Source: Streptomyces sp. WAC06614 (lineage in GTDB: Bacteria > Actinomycetota > Actinomycetes > Streptomycetales > Streptomycetaceae). From it: a DNA stretch of 56,830 nucleotides. Positions within the stretch are counted from its first letter, which is position 1. Each line of letters opens with the position of its first letter. Of this stretch, positions 8,423 through 18,826 are shown in pieces. Location: assembly GCF_003949795.1 (NCBI RefSeq), contig NZ_RPRY01000009.1, forward strand, positions 1 through 56,830, given 5' to 3'. The translations under genes and the position numbers were made by a program. Below the pieces are notes generated by a model. It was not told the DNA's origin and made no database searches. It saw nothing but the letters and a program-made list of their open reading frames with translations.

Positions 8423-8454
8423 AGGGCCCGACGTGCTCGTGCGCGTCGGGCCCT
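8423..8454 (+). terminator. Terminator after dcd operon
   Basis: An 11-bp perfect stem (AGGGCCCGACG / CGTCGGGCCCT) with a 10-nt loop, between the convergent phosphoribosyltransferase and Yip1-like genes; probably bidirectional. Confidence 0.8.
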
Positions 8455-8479
8455 TGGTGTGTGCGGTGCGGTGCCGGGG

Positions 8480-9439
8480 CTACAGCGTGCCCAGCTTGAT
8501 GATCGACAGCAGGGCGACCAGCTGGATCGCCGACGCGCCCAGGGCCTTCGGCCACGGCAGGTCGTGGGACTTGCTGATCAGCGAGGTGAACAGGGCGCCG
8601 GCGGCCACCCAGGTGGCCCAGCCGAGGGCCTGGACCAGCATGTTGTCGCCGCCCAGGAACATGGCGAAGACCAGGCGCGGCGCGTCCGTCAGCGACATGA
8701 CCAGCATGGACAGGCCCACGGTGGGCTGCCAGGAGCCGTCACCGCCCAGCTGACGGGCCAGGGTGTGCGTGACGCCGCCCAGCAGCAGACCGCACACGAC
8801 GAAGGCCACACCGGCGCTCAGGACGATCGGGACGGCCTTGTTCAGCGTCGCGTTGATCACGTCCTTGCGGGCGTCGTCGAGGCCGAAGACGGCCAGCAGC
8901 CCGTACAGGAACGTGACGATCAGCGCCGGGCCCCACACGGGGTAGTCGCGCATCTGCAGGAAGGTCGGGCCGGGGCGCAGCACGATGCCCTTGAGCAGTT
9001 CCTTCCAGGGCAGCCGCGGACCGGCCGGAGCCGCCGGGGCCGCGCCCGCCTGGTACGTCGCGCCCTGGCCGTAAGGGTCCTCGCCGAAGGCGAAGGCCTG
9101 GGTGTGGCCGGGGTTGTTCGCGTACGTCGCTCCGGAGCCGGGGCCGGCGCCGGGGCCGCCGGGGTAGCCGTTCCCGTGCTGCGGGTGCTGCTGCGGGTAC
9201 GGCGGCTGCTGCTCGTAGCCGTACGCCGGGCCGCCGTCGTGCGGGTCGAAGTACTCCGGCTCGCCGTGACCCCCGGTCTGCTGCGGCCACTGCTGCTGCG
9301 GCGGCGGGCCTGCCGGGGGGTAGGGCTGCTGGCCGTACGGCGCCTGCGGCGGTTGCTGCTGACCGTACGGCTGCTGCCGCGGGGGGTGTTGAGGACCGCG
9401 GTTGTCGTCCCGTCCGCGTCCCATCCTGAATCCAGCCAC
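8480..9439 (-). CDS. Yip1-family membrane protein with Q/P/G-rich N-terminus
   Basis: A 319-residue protein. Residues 1-130 are very rich in Gln, Pro, Gly and Tyr and look disordered. From about 140 follows PWKELLKGIVLRPGPTFLQMRDYP and then five hydrophobic segments typical of the Yip1 domain. I chose the GTG at 9439 (VAGFRMGRGRDD), which gives the N-terminus seen in Streptomyces homologues; an ATG at 9424 is the alternative. Upstream in-frame ATGs lack support. The role is unknown, possibly envelope related. Confidence 0.8.
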   Translation of the reverse strand: MAGFRMGRGRDDNRGPQHPPRQQPYGQQQPPQAPYGQQPYPPAGPPPQQQWPQQTGGHGEPEYFDPHDGGPAYGYEQQPPYPQQHPQHGNGYPGGPGAGPGSGATYANNPGHTQAFAFGEDPYGQGATYQAGAAPAAPAGPRLPWKELLKGIVLRPGPTFLQMRDYPVWGPALIVTFLYGLLAVFGLDDARKDVINATLNKAVPIVLSAGVAFVVCGLLLGGVTHTLARQLGGDGSWQPTVGLSMLVMSLTDAPRLVFAMFLGGDNMLVQALGWATWVAAGALFTSLISKSHDLPWPKALGASAIQLVALLSIIKLGTL

Positions 9440-9703
9440 GTGATCGAACGTACCTGGTCCTGCGCGCGGTCGTGAACGGGCGGCCGGAACAGCAGCCCTT
9501 TGCGGCTGACCTGTGACATCCCCTAGGGGATGTCCGGAGGTCTGCCCCGAGGGGCCTTGCCGCCGACGTTCCGACCGGTTTACTCCGCTGTGCGGCATTC
9601 TGCGGCCTGCTGTTACGTTCCCGACGGATTACCCACATATCGGACACGTAGCTTCGTATCCGTCCTGCCCCACCCGACGAGATCACGAGGAAGAGTCGCC
9701 GAT

Positions 9704-10453
9704 ATGCGTGCCACCCGCCGTACCACCCTCCTGCGTGCCGCCGCCGTCTCCGGTGCGGCCGCGGTCGCCCTGGCCCTCCCGACCGGTGCCGCATTCGCCG
9801 ACGACGCGCCGCCCACCGCTCCGCCGGCCAGGCCCGAGCAGCAGGCCGGGCCCGAGCAGCCGGCCGAGCCCACCACGCCGTCGGCGGGGCCGAAGGAGCA
9901 GCGCCGGTTCGTCACCACCGTGCGGCTGGCGGACGGCTCCGTCGCCAAGGTCCACAGGGTCGGCCCCGGCCACTTCGAGGCGGACGTGTACGCCGGGTCC
10001 ACCAAGCTCGACACCTTGGTCAGCAAGAACGGCAGGGCCGCCCACGGCCGGCACAACGGGCTGCACGTCGTGCTCCAGCCCAACGGCACGGTGACCTCGT
10101 GGGTCGAGGGCACGAAGCCCGCTCCGAAGCCCGAGCCGAAGCCCGCCCCGGAGCGGAAGGGCAAGCCGGTGGCCGAGAGCTCGGTACGGGTCAACCTGCC
10201 CGGCGGGCGGATCGGGAAGCTGGTCGACGGGCCGCAGGGCAAGCGGGTGGAGATCGCCACCTACAAGGGCGAGCGCGTGGCCACCGTCGACCTGAAGAAC
10301 CCCTCCGTCTTCGACGACGGCTGGACGTACAAGCTGGTCCAGGACGGCAAGCGCGTGAAGTTCGTCGTGATCGACGGCCGGGGCGGCGGCGACAGCTGGG
10401 GCTACGACTTCGGCGGCCGGCTGATCGAGCAGTACACGGCCGAGAGGACCTGA
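9704..10453 (+). CDS. Secreted protein with two homologous beta-rich modules
   Basis: A 249-residue protein with a clear signal peptide (MRATRRTTLLRAAAVSG, hydrophobic core, cleavage near AAFA-DDA) and a Pro/Ala/Glu-rich linker. Two modules contain similar beta segments: VRLADGSVAKVHRVGPGHFEA and then VNLPGGRIGKLVDGPQGKRVE. They are separated by a repetitive KPEPKPAPE linker. No enzymatic motif. Exported, function unknown. GAGGAAGAG upstream of the ATG at 9704 supports that start over the longer reading frame. Confidence 0.75.
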   Translation: MRATRRTTLLRAAAVSGAAAVALALPTGAAFADDAPPTAPPARPEQQAGPEQPAEPTTPSAGPKEQRRFVTTVRLADGSVAKVHRVGPGHFEADVYAGSTKLDTLVSKNGRAAHGRHNGLHVVLQPNGTVTSWVEGTKPAPKPEPKPAPERKGKPVAESSVRVNLPGGRIGKLVDGPQGKRVEIATYKGERVATVDLKNPSVFDDGWTYKLVQDGKRVKFVVIDGRGGGDSWGYDFGGRLIEQYTAERT

Positions 10454-10479
10454 CCCGCCCGCCGGGGGCCCGTGGAACG

Positions 10480-10524
10480 GCGAACGGCCGGTCCTTGCCA
10501 CGGGGGGCAGGACCGGCCGTTCGC
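10480..10524. terminator. Bidirectional terminator
   Basis: A long near-perfect inverted repeat (GCGAACGGCCGGTCC... / ...GGACCGGCCGTTCGC, about 19 bp) between convergent genes. Confidence 0.85.
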
Positions 10525-10560
10525 TCTGCTCAGCTCCGCCGAGCTCCGGCGGCGGCGGTG

Positions 10561-12831
10561 CTACTTCGCCGGCTCGGGCTCCGGCTCGCTCGGCTCCGCC
10601 TCCGCGGCCGGCTCCGCCGGCGGCTGGGTCTTGACGGACTCCAGCAGGAGCTGGGCCACGTCCACGACCTGGACGGACTCCTTGGCCTGGCCGTCGTTCT
10701 TCTTGCCGTTGACCGAGTCGGTCAGCATGACCAGGCAGAACGGGCACGCCGTCGACACGATGTCCGGGTTGAGGGAGAGGGCCTCGTCGACGCGCTCGTT
10801 GTTGATGCGCTTGCCGATCCGCTCCTCCATCCACATCCGCGCGCCACCGGCGCCGCAGCAGAAGCCGCGCTCCTTGTGGCGGTGCATCTCCTGCTGGCGC
10901 AGGCCCGGGACGGCGGACATGATCTCGCGCGGCGGCGTGTAGACCTTGTTGTGCCGGCCCAGGTAGCACGGGTCGTGGTAGGTGATCAGACCGTCGACCG
11001 GGGTCACCGGGACCAGCTTGCCCTCGTCGATGAGGTGCTGGAGCAGCTGGGTGTGGTGGATGACCTCGTAGTCGCCGCCGAGCTGCGGGTACTCGTTGGC
11101 GATGGTGTTGAAGCAGTGCGGGCAGGTGGAGACGATCTTCTTCGCCGACTTCGGCTTCTTCGTCTCCGGGTCCTCGTCGTCCTCGCCGAACGCCATGTTC
11201 AGCATCGCGACGTTCTCCTGGCCGAGCTGCTGGAACAGCGGCTCGTTGCCCAGGCGGCGCGGCGAGTCACCGGTGCACTTCTCCTCGCCGCCCATGATCG
11301 CGAACTTGACGCCCGCCATGTGCAGCAGCTCCGCGAAGGCCTTGGTGGTCTTCTTGGCGCGGTCCTCCAGGGCGCCGGCGCAGCCGACCCAGTAGAGGTA
11401 GTCCACCTCGGAGAGGTCCTCGACGTCCTTGCCGACGATCGGGACCTCGAAGTCGACCTCCTTGGTCCACTCCACGCGCTGCTTCTTGGCCAGGCCCCAG
11501 GGGTTGCCCTTCTTCTCCAGGTTCTTGAGCATCGTGCCCGCCTCGGACGGGAAGGAGCTCTCGATCATCACCTGGTAGCGGCGCATGTCGACGATGTGGT
11601 CGATGTGCTCGATGTCGACCGGGCACTGCTCCACGCACGCACCGCAGGTGGTGCAGGACCACAGCACGTCCGGGTCGATGACGCCGTTCTCCTCGACGGT
11701 GCCGATCAGCGGGCGCTCGGCCTCGGCCAGGGCCGCCGCCGGGACGTCCTTGAGCTGCTCCGCGGAGGCCTTCTCCTCGCCCTCCATGGTCTTGCCGCCG
11801 CCGGCCAGCAGGTACGGGGCCTTGGCGTGCGCGTGATCGCGCAGCGACATGATCAGGAGCTTGGGGGACAGCGGCTTGCCGGTGTTCCAGGCGGGGCACT
11901 GCGACTGGCAGCGGCCGCACTCGGTGCAGGTGGAGAAGTCGAGGATGCCCTTCCAGGAGAACTGCTCGACCTGGGAGACGCCGAAGACGTCGTCCTCGCC
12001 CGGGTCCTCGAAGTCGATCTCCTTGCCGCCGCTGGTCATCGGCTGGAGCGCGCCGAGCGCGGTCCCCCCGGTGGCGTTCCGCTTGAACCAGATGTTCGGG
12101 AAGCCCAGGAAGCGGTGCCAGGCGACACCCATGTTGGTGTTCAGCGAGACGGTGATCATCCAGATCAGCGAGACGCTGATCTTCACCATGGCGGTGAAGT
12201 ACATGAGGTTCTGCAGGGTGCCCAGCGACAGGCCCTTGAACGCCAGCACCAGCGGGTACGAGGCGAAGTACGCGGCCTCGTACGACTCCACGTGGTGGAT
12301 GGCGCCCTCCAGGCCGCGCAGCACGTAGATCGCCAGGCCGATGGTGAGGATGACGTACTCGACGAAGTACGCCTGCCAGGCCTTCGAGCCCGCGAAGCGC
12401 GACTTGCGGCCGGCCCGCGAGGGCAGGCTGAGCAGGCGGATCACGATCAGGGCGGCGATGCCCAGGATCGTCATGACGCCGATGAACTCGATGTAGAGCT
12501 CGAACGGCAGGAACCCGCCGAGGACCGGCAGGGTCCAGTCGGCCTCGAAGAGCTGGCCGTAGGCCTGGGCCAGGGTCGGCGGCAGGGTCAGGAAGCCGAT
12601 GGCCACGAACCAGTGGGCGAAGCCGACGATGCCCCACCGGTTCATCCGGCTGTGGCCGAGGAATTCCCGGGTCAGGGTGACCGTACGGGCCTTCCAGTTG
12701 TCGGTGCGGCTGCCCGCGGGCACGGGCTGGCCGATCTTCACGAACCGGTAGATCTGGGCGATGGCTCGGGCGAAGAGTGCCACGCCGACCACGGTCAGGG
12801 TCAGCGACACAATGATCGCGGCGAGTTGCAT
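10561..12831 (-). CDS. Membrane-bound Fe-S oxidoreductase, EtfD/FadF-like (heterodisulfide-reductase-related)
   Basis: A 756-residue protein. Residues 1-240 form a NarI-like membrane domain of about five helices. Two ferredoxin-type 4Fe-4S motifs follow (CTECGRCQSQCP and CTTCGACVEQCP). Two CCG/HdrD-type domains then carry VGCAGALEDRAKK, CPHCFN, DPCYLG and FCCGAGGARM. The architecture matches mycobacterial EtfD and Bacillus FadF, which take electrons from electron-transfer flavoprotein during fatty-acid oxidation and pass them to menaquinone; that role is inferred. The acidic Pro/Glu tail is typical. The promoter region holds inverted repeats (12854-12893) that could bind a fatty-acid-responsive repressor. 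Confidence 0.9.
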   Translation of the reverse strand: MQLAAIIVSLTLTVVGVALFARAIAQIYRFVKIGQPVPAGSRTDNWKARTVTLTREFLGHSRMNRWGIVGFAHWFVAIGFLTLPPTLAQAYGQLFEADWTLPVLGGFLPFELYIEFIGVMTILGIAALIVIRLLSLPSRAGRKSRFAGSKAWQAYFVEYVILTIGLAIYVLRGLEGAIHHVESYEAAYFASYPLVLAFKGLSLGTLQNLMYFTAMVKISVSLIWMITVSLNTNMGVAWHRFLGFPNIWFKRNATGGTALGALQPMTSGGKEIDFEDPGEDDVFGVSQVEQFSWKGILDFSTCTECGRCQSQCPAWNTGKPLSPKLLIMSLRDHAHAKAPYLLAGGGKTMEGEEKASAEQLKDVPAAALAEAERPLIGTVEENGVIDPDVLWSCTTCGACVEQCPVDIEHIDHIVDMRRYQVMIESSFPSEAGTMLKNLEKKGNPWGLAKKQRVEWTKEVDFEVPIVGKDVEDLSEVDYLYWVGCAGALEDRAKKTTKAFAELLHMAGVKFAIMGGEEKCTGDSPRRLGNEPLFQQLGQENVAMLNMAFGEDDEDPETKKPKSAKKIVSTCPHCFNTIANEYPQLGGDYEVIHHTQLLQHLIDEGKLVPVTPVDGLITYHDPCYLGRHNKVYTPPREIMSAVPGLRQQEMHRHKERGFCCGAGGARMWMEERIGKRINNERVDEALSLNPDIVSTACPFCLVMLTDSVNGKKNDGQAKESVQVVDVAQLLLESVKTQPPAEPAAEAEPSEPEPEPAK

Positions 12832-12853
12832 GACGGGCTCCTCGGGCGGGCCA

Positions 12854-12893
12854 TTACTAAGCGGTAACTTATCCAGTTAAGCCGAGGTTACCG
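12854..12893 (-). promoter_or_regulatory. Candidate operator(s) of the EtfD-like gene
   Basis: Two overlapping inverted repeats: TTAC-N6-GTAA (12854-12867) and CGGTAAC (12862-12868) with GTTACCG (12887-12893). They lie 23-62 nt upstream of the oxidoreductase ATG in an AT-rich patch, with a TATAAG -10-like hexamer on the minus strand at 12895-12900. Confidence 0.45.
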
Positions 12894-12939
12894 ACTTATA
12901 CGGCCGCACTGTAGCTGTGCAGGCGGTGATCTGTGTCGC

Positions 12940-13170
12940 TCAGGGCCGCCTTGCCCGGCGCCGCTCCCGGCGCAGCGCGAGTGCGGCACGCGGGGTCTGC
13001 GCCAGGATCGCCAGGTCCATTCCCAGCCAGTGGGTCTCCACGTAGTGCCGGTCCAGGAGCGCCATTTCCTCCCAGGGTAGGTCGGAACGGGCGCTGACCT
13101 GCCACAGTCCGGTCATCCCCGGCCGCACGAGCAGCCGGTCCGGGTACGTCGCCCAGGGCTGCTCGGGCCG
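12940..13170 (-). pseudogene. C-terminal fragment of a bacterial sugar transferase
   Basis: About 75 residues match the C-terminal catalytic end of WbaP/exopolysaccharide-type sugar transferases: YPDRLLVRPGMTGLWQVSARS, then DLPWEEMALLDRHYVE and HWLGMDLAILAQTP. The N-terminal transmembrane part and the first half of the catalytic domain are absent; the sequence upstream is Arg/Pro-rich noise with poor codon quality. This is probably a remnant of a degraded polyprenyl-phosphate sugar-phosphotransferase gene between the EtfD-like gene and dnaK. A functional short protein seems unlikely. Confidence 0.7.
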
Positions 13171-13321
13171 GCCGGGGCGGTGGGGGCAGCGTCGGGGCGG
13201 CGTGCATGCAAGGCACCGTGCCGCACGGGCGCGGCGCCGCCGGGGCGCCGCGCGGCACGGCCCCGGCGCGTCCCCCGCTCGGCCCCGCCCGACCCTCCTT
13301 GCGCGTAAGGGACACCTAAAG

Positions 13322-13342
13322 GTTGAGTCGACTCGACTCAGC
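13322..13342 (+). promoter_or_regulatory. Imperfect HspR-binding HAIR box
   Basis: GTTGAGT-N7-ACTCAGC, an imperfect copy of the HspR inverted repeat (CTTGAGT-N7-ACTCAAG), 31 nt upstream of the perfect copy and just before a TTGACG -35-like element (13347-13352). Confidence 0.7.
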
Positions 13343-13367
13343 TCTGTTGACGTACCGCGAGGGGTAG

Positions 13368-15268
<1,901 letters not shown>

Positions 15269-15269
<1 letters not shown>

Positions 15270-15919
15270 TGTCGGAGGAGACCCCGGGCTTCGAGGAGAA
15301 GCCTGACGTCCCCGCCGACGGCACGACCGACGAGCCGAAGACCGCCGACTCCGCCGACCGGGCGGGGGAGGCGGCTCCGGCCGGCGACGCAAGCCCGTCC
15401 GCGGGACCGGACGTCGCTCTGCTGGCGCAGCTGGACCAGGCCCGTACGGCGCTCACCGAGCGCACCGCGGACCTCCAGCGGCTCCAGGCGGAGTACCAGA
15501 ACTACCGCCGCCGGGTGGAGCGGGACCGGGTCACGGTCAAGGAGATCGCCGTGGCGAGCCTCCTGACCGAGCTGCTCCCGACCCTCGACGACATCGGCCG
15601 CGCCCGTGAGCACGGCGAGCTGGTCGGCGGCTTCAAGTCGGTGGCCGAATCGCTGGAGACGGTCGCCGCGAAGATGGGCCTGCAGCAGTTCGGCAAGGAG
15701 GGCGAGCCCTTCGACCCGACCGTGCACGAGGCCCTGATGCACTCGTACGCGCCCGACGTCACCGAGACGACGTGCGTGGCGATCCTTCAGCCGGGGTACC
15801 GGATCGGCGAGCGTACGATCCGTCCCGCGCGGGTCGCGGTGGCCGAGCCCCAGCCGGGCGCGGCGCCCAAGGCCGAGGACGCCGGCGATGCGGACACGGA
15901 TGCCCCCGACAAGGGCTGA
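15269..15919 (+). CDS. grpE: Nucleotide exchange factor GrpE
   Basis: A 216-residue protein with an acidic, disordered N-terminus (1-50), the long coiled-coil (LQRLQAEYQNYRRRVERD) and the C-terminal beta-wing with FDPTVHEALMHSYAPD and ATILQPGYRIGERTIRPARV-type residues (here VAILQPGYRIGERTIRPARV). It releases ADP from DnaK. The ATG uses the last base of the dnaK stop codon (TGATG), so translation is coupled. Confidence 0.98.
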
Positions 15920-15964
15920 TGCAGGACACGTAGGGAAGAAGGCGCGGGAGGAGGGACACCGGCG

Positions 15965-17149
15965 GTGAGTACGAAGGACTACCTGGAGAAGGACTACTAC
16001 AAGGCGCTCGGTGTCCCCAAGGACGCCACCGATGCCGAGATCAAGAAGGCGTACCGCAAGCTCGCCCGCGAGTTCCACCCGGACGCCAACAAGGGCGACG
16101 CCTCCGCCGAGGAGCGCTTCAAGGAGATCTCCGAGGCGAACGACGTCCTCGGCGACCCCAAGAAGCGCAAGGAGTACGACGAGGCCCGCGCCCTGTTCGG
16201 CAACGGGGGCTTCCGCCCCGGGCCCGGCGCGGGCGGCGGCTCGTTCAACTTCGACCTGGGCGACCTCTTCGGGGGCGCCCAGGGCGGCGGTGCGGGCGGG
16301 GCCGGCGGCTTCGGCGGCGGCCTCGGGGACGTCTTCGGCGGCCTGTTCAACCGGGCCGGGGCGGGCGCGGGCAGCCGCGTCCAGCCGCGTCGCGGCCAGG
16401 ACATCGAGTCCGAGGTCACCCTCTCCTTCACGGAGGCGGTGGACGGCGCGACCGTGCCGCTGCGGATGTCCTCCCAGGCGCCCTGCAAGGCCTGTTCGGG
16501 CACCGGCGACAAGAACGGCACCCCCCGGGTGTGCCCGACCTGTGTCGGCACCGGGCAGGTCTCGCGCGGCAGCGGCGGCGGCTTCTCGCTGACCGACCCG
16601 TGCACGGACTGCAAGGGCCGCGGCCTGATCGCGGAGCACCCCTGCGAGGTCTGCAAGGGCAGCGGGCGCGCCCGTTCCTCGAAGACCATGCAGGTCCGGA
16701 TCCCGGCGGGCGTCTCCGACGGCCAGCGGATCCGGCTGCGCGGCAAGGGCGCCCCCGGCGAGCGGGGCGGCCCGGCCGGTGACCTGTACGTCGTCGTCCA
16801 CGTGGACAGCCACCCGGTGTTCGGCCGCCGCGGGGACAACCTGACGGTGACCGTCCCCGTGACGTACCCGGAGGCGGCGCTCGGCGCCGACATCCGGGTG
16901 CCGACCCTGGGCGGGCCGGCCGTCACCCTGAAGCTGCCGCCGGGCACCCCCAACGGGCGCACGATGCGCGCCCGGGGCAAGGGTGCCGTCCGCAAGGACG
17001 GTACGCGGGGCGACCTGCTGGTGACGATCGAGGTGGCCGTGCCGACGGAGCTGTCGGACAAGGCCAAGGAAGCACTGGAGACCTACCGCGACGCGACCTC
17101 CTCGGAGGACCCGCGCGCCACCCTGTTCGAGTCCGCGAAGGGAGCATGA
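15965..17149 (+). CDS. dnaJ: Chaperone DnaJ (Hsp40, type I)
   Basis: A 394-residue class I J-protein. The J domain (about 8-75) has the HPD motif in EFHPDANKGD. A Gly/Phe-rich region follows (about 80-145). Four zinc-binding repeats of the CxxCxGxG type are visible: CKACSGTG, CPTCVGTG, CTDCKGRG and CEVCKGSG. The C-terminal substrate-binding domain is complete. Starts at GTG 15965, which gives the usual MSTKDYLEKDYY N-terminus, preceded by GGAGGAGGGA. It stimulates the DnaK ATPase and delivers clients. Confidence 0.98.
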   Translation: MSTKDYLEKDYYKALGVPKDATDAEIKKAYRKLAREFHPDANKGDASAEERFKEISEANDVLGDPKKRKEYDEARALFGNGGFRPGPGAGGGSFNFDLGDLFGGAQGGGAGGAGGFGGGLGDVFGGLFNRAGAGAGSRVQPRRGQDIESEVTLSFTEAVDGATVPLRMSSQAPCKACSGTGDKNGTPRVCPTCVGTGQVSRGSGGGFSLTDPCTDCKGRGLIAEHPCEVCKGSGRARSSKTMQVRIPAGVSDGQRIRLRGKGAPGERGGPAGDLYVVVHVDSHPVFGRRGDNLTVTVPVTYPEAALGADIRVPTLGGPAVTLKLPPGTPNGRTMRARGKGAVRKDGTRGDLLVTIEVAVPTELSDKAKEALETYRDATSSEDPRATLFESAKGA

Positions 17150-17150
17150 G

Positions 17151-17594
17151 ATGGACGGCCGCCGCAGGAATCCTTTTGAACTCACCGACGATTCGCCGGT
17201 GTACGTGATCTCGGTGGCCGCCCAGCTCTCGGGTCTGCACCCGCAGACCCTCCGCCAGTACGACCGCCTCGGCCTGGTCTCCCCGGACCGCACGGCCGGG
17301 CGCGGCCGGCGCTATTCGGCCCGGGACATCGAGCTGCTGCGTACGGTGCAGCAGCTGTCCCAGGACGAGGGCATCAACCTGGCGGGCATCAAGCGCATCA
17401 TCGAACTGGAGAACCAGGTCGCCGCGCTCCAGCAGCGGGTGGCCGAGCTCGCCGCGGCCGTCGACGGCGCCGCCGCGGCCATGCAGCAGCGCGAGGCCCA
17501 GGTGCACGCCTCGTACCGGCGGGACCTGGTGCCGTACCAGCCGCCGCAGCAGAGCGCGTTGGTGGTCTGGCGGCCCAAGCGCCCGCAGGACTGA
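17151..17594 (+). CDS. hspR: Heat-shock repressor HspR (MerR family)
   Basis: A 147-residue MerR-type regulator. The helix-turn-helix is YVISVAAQLSGLHPQTLRQY followed by DRLGLVSPDRT and the wing RGRRYSARDIELL; then comes a coiled-coil (ELENQVAALQQRVAELAAAV). It represses the dnaK operon, clpB and lon-type genes through HAIR boxes, three of which are visible in this window. One base separates the dnaJ stop from the hspR ATG. Its 3' end lies in a four-copy tandem repeat that begins at the last codons. Confidence 0.98.
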   Translation: MDGRRRNPFELTDDSPVYVISVAAQLSGLHPQTLRQYDRLGLVSPDRTAGRGRRYSARDIELLRTVQQLSQDEGINLAGIKRIIELENQVAALQQRVAELAAAVDGAAAAMQQREAQVHASYRRDLVPYQPPQQSALVVWRPKRPQD

Positions 17595-17645
17595 GCACGC
17601 GCAGGACTGAGCACGCGCAGGACTGAGCACGCGCAGGACTGAGCG
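17583..17645 (+). repeat. 16-bp tandem repeat spanning the hspR stop codon
   Basis: Four head-to-tail copies (first and last slightly imperfect or partial) of GCGCAGGACTGAGCAC. The first copy contains the final hspR codons and its TGA stop, and the later copies lie in the 3' UTR. It looks like recent replication slippage duplicating the end of the gene. Confidence 0.9.
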
Positions 17646-17660
17646 ACCGAGCGCTTCGTA

Positions 17661-17703
17661 GGCACAGGACCCCGCCCTGGATCCCAGGGCGGGGTCCTGT
17701 GCC
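17661..17703. terminator. Strong bidirectional terminator after hspR
   Basis: A perfect 20-bp inverted repeat with a 3-nt loop (ATC) between hspR and the convergent LuxR-type regulator gene. Confidence 0.92.
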
Positions 17704-17710
17704 TAGGGGG

Positions 17711-18724
17711 TCAGTGCTCCGGGGCGCCCAGGATGCCCGACTGGGCGATGAGGAAGCCGAGTTGGGCGCGGCTGCCGCTGCCGAGGGTGTGGGCGAGCTT
17801 GGCGATGTGGGCCCGGCAGGTGCGTACGTTCATGCCCAGCCGGCGTGCGATGGCCTCGTCCACGTGGCCCTCCACGAGGAGTTGGGCGATGGAGCGCTGG
17901 ACGCCCGAGATGCCGTCGGGGGTGGGGGTGTAGGTGACCTCGTCGCGCAACGGCACGGCGCGCCGCCACAGTTGCTCGAAGACCTTGATGAGGTAGTCCA
18001 CCAGCCCCGGGTGGCGCAGCTCCAGGGCCACCCTGCGGTCGTCGCTCGCGGGGATGAAGGCCACCGTGCGGTCGAAGATGATGAGCCGCTCGATGAGTTC
18101 CTCCAGCGTGCGGATCTCCACCTTGCCCGTGGAGATGCGGTCCACGTAGGCGAGCGTGCCCTGGCTGTGCCGTACCGTGTGCTGGTAGAGCGTGCGGATG
18201 CTGACCCCGCGGTCGATGAGCGGGGCGTCGCGCTCCAGGGCCTGGGTGAGGGCGAGCGAGGGCCGGGGGCCGCCGGGCTGTACCGTCAGGACCTCGGTGT
18301 GACATTCGGCCGTGGCCAGGTTCAGCGCCGCATTGATCCGGTCGAATCCTTCCAGCACGGTGATGGCGTGGGTGTTCGACGGGCTCTGTGCGCTGATGGC
18401 GAGGAACGGCTCGAAAGCGTCGGTCAGATCTACAGCGGTGCGCCGTCGCTCCTGGATCTCCCGTTCAATCGGGTGCAGTCGTTGAGCCAGTGCGACGGAC
18501 GGGGGAACCGGACGGAGCTGGTTCGCGTCGTCAGGGTCGGGCTGCAGAAGAGCGAATTCGAGCAGGCAGGGAGCGTTCTGGACCTCGGTACGGGCGATTC
18601 GTCCGGTACTGAGCGCCGCCGCGTAGAGCCGCGTCCCCTCGTCGCACAGCGACGTCACGGGGTGGGGATGTGTCGGGTTTGTGTTGCTTCTGGGCAAATC
18701 TCCACCCCCCAGGGTCCTGAACAT
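17711..18724 (-). CDS. LuxR/TrmB-like transcriptional regulator
   Basis: About 337 residues. The C-terminal 60 residues form a LuxR-type helix-turn-helix (IAQLLVEGHVDEAIARRLGM, then NVRTCRAHIAKLAHTLGSGS). The N-terminal two thirds carry a helical TrmB-like/phospholipase-D-like sensor region (HPIEREIQERRRTAVDLTDAF; then ERDAPLIDRGVSIRTLYQHT). There is no receiver domain, so ligand sensing rather than phosphorylation is likely. The start is uncertain: ATG 18724, or TTG 18697, which follows a better GGTGGAG site. It is transcribed away from the DTGWT-peptide gene, whose promoter lies in the shared upstream region, so it is the natural candidate regulator of that locus. Confidence 0.85.
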   Translation of the reverse strand: MFRTLGGGDLPRSNTNPTHPHPVTSLCDEGTRLYAAALSTGRIARTEVQNAPCLLEFALLQPDPDDANQLRPVPPSVALAQRLHPIEREIQERRRTAVDLTDAFEPFLAISAQSPSNTHAITVLEGFDRINAALNLATAECHTEVLTVQPGGPRPSLALTQALERDAPLIDRGVSIRTLYQHTVRHSQGTLAYVDRISTGKVEIRTLEELIERLIIFDRTVAFIPASDDRRVALELRHPGLVDYLIKVFEQLWRRAVPLRDEVTYTPTPDGISGVQRSIAQLLVEGHVDEAIARRLGMNVRTCRAHIAKLAHTLGSGSRAQLGFLIAQSGILGAPEH

Positions 18725-18753
18725 GCAAGAACATGATGCATCGTCCCTGTGGC

Positions 18754-18765
18754 ATTGACGTGCCC
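18754..18765 (+). promoter_or_regulatory. ATTGACGTG promoter-like element, DTGWT locus 1
   Basis: ATTGACGTGCCC with a TTGACG -35-like core (18755-18760), exactly 73 nt before the peptide ATG. An almost identical element sits exactly 73 nt before the second DTGWT-peptide gene (36271). No good -10 can be named here. Confidence 0.45.
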
Positions 18766-18826
18766 GAATGAGCCATCGTCTGACACGCGGGGGAGAGGAT
18801 TCCATCAAGTGAGGACGAAGCCGACC

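Noticed and set aside
10099-12867. 922-codon plus-strand open frame
   Set aside because: Antisense to the EtfD-like gene with its Fe-S Cys motifs; composition is a mirror of the real gene.
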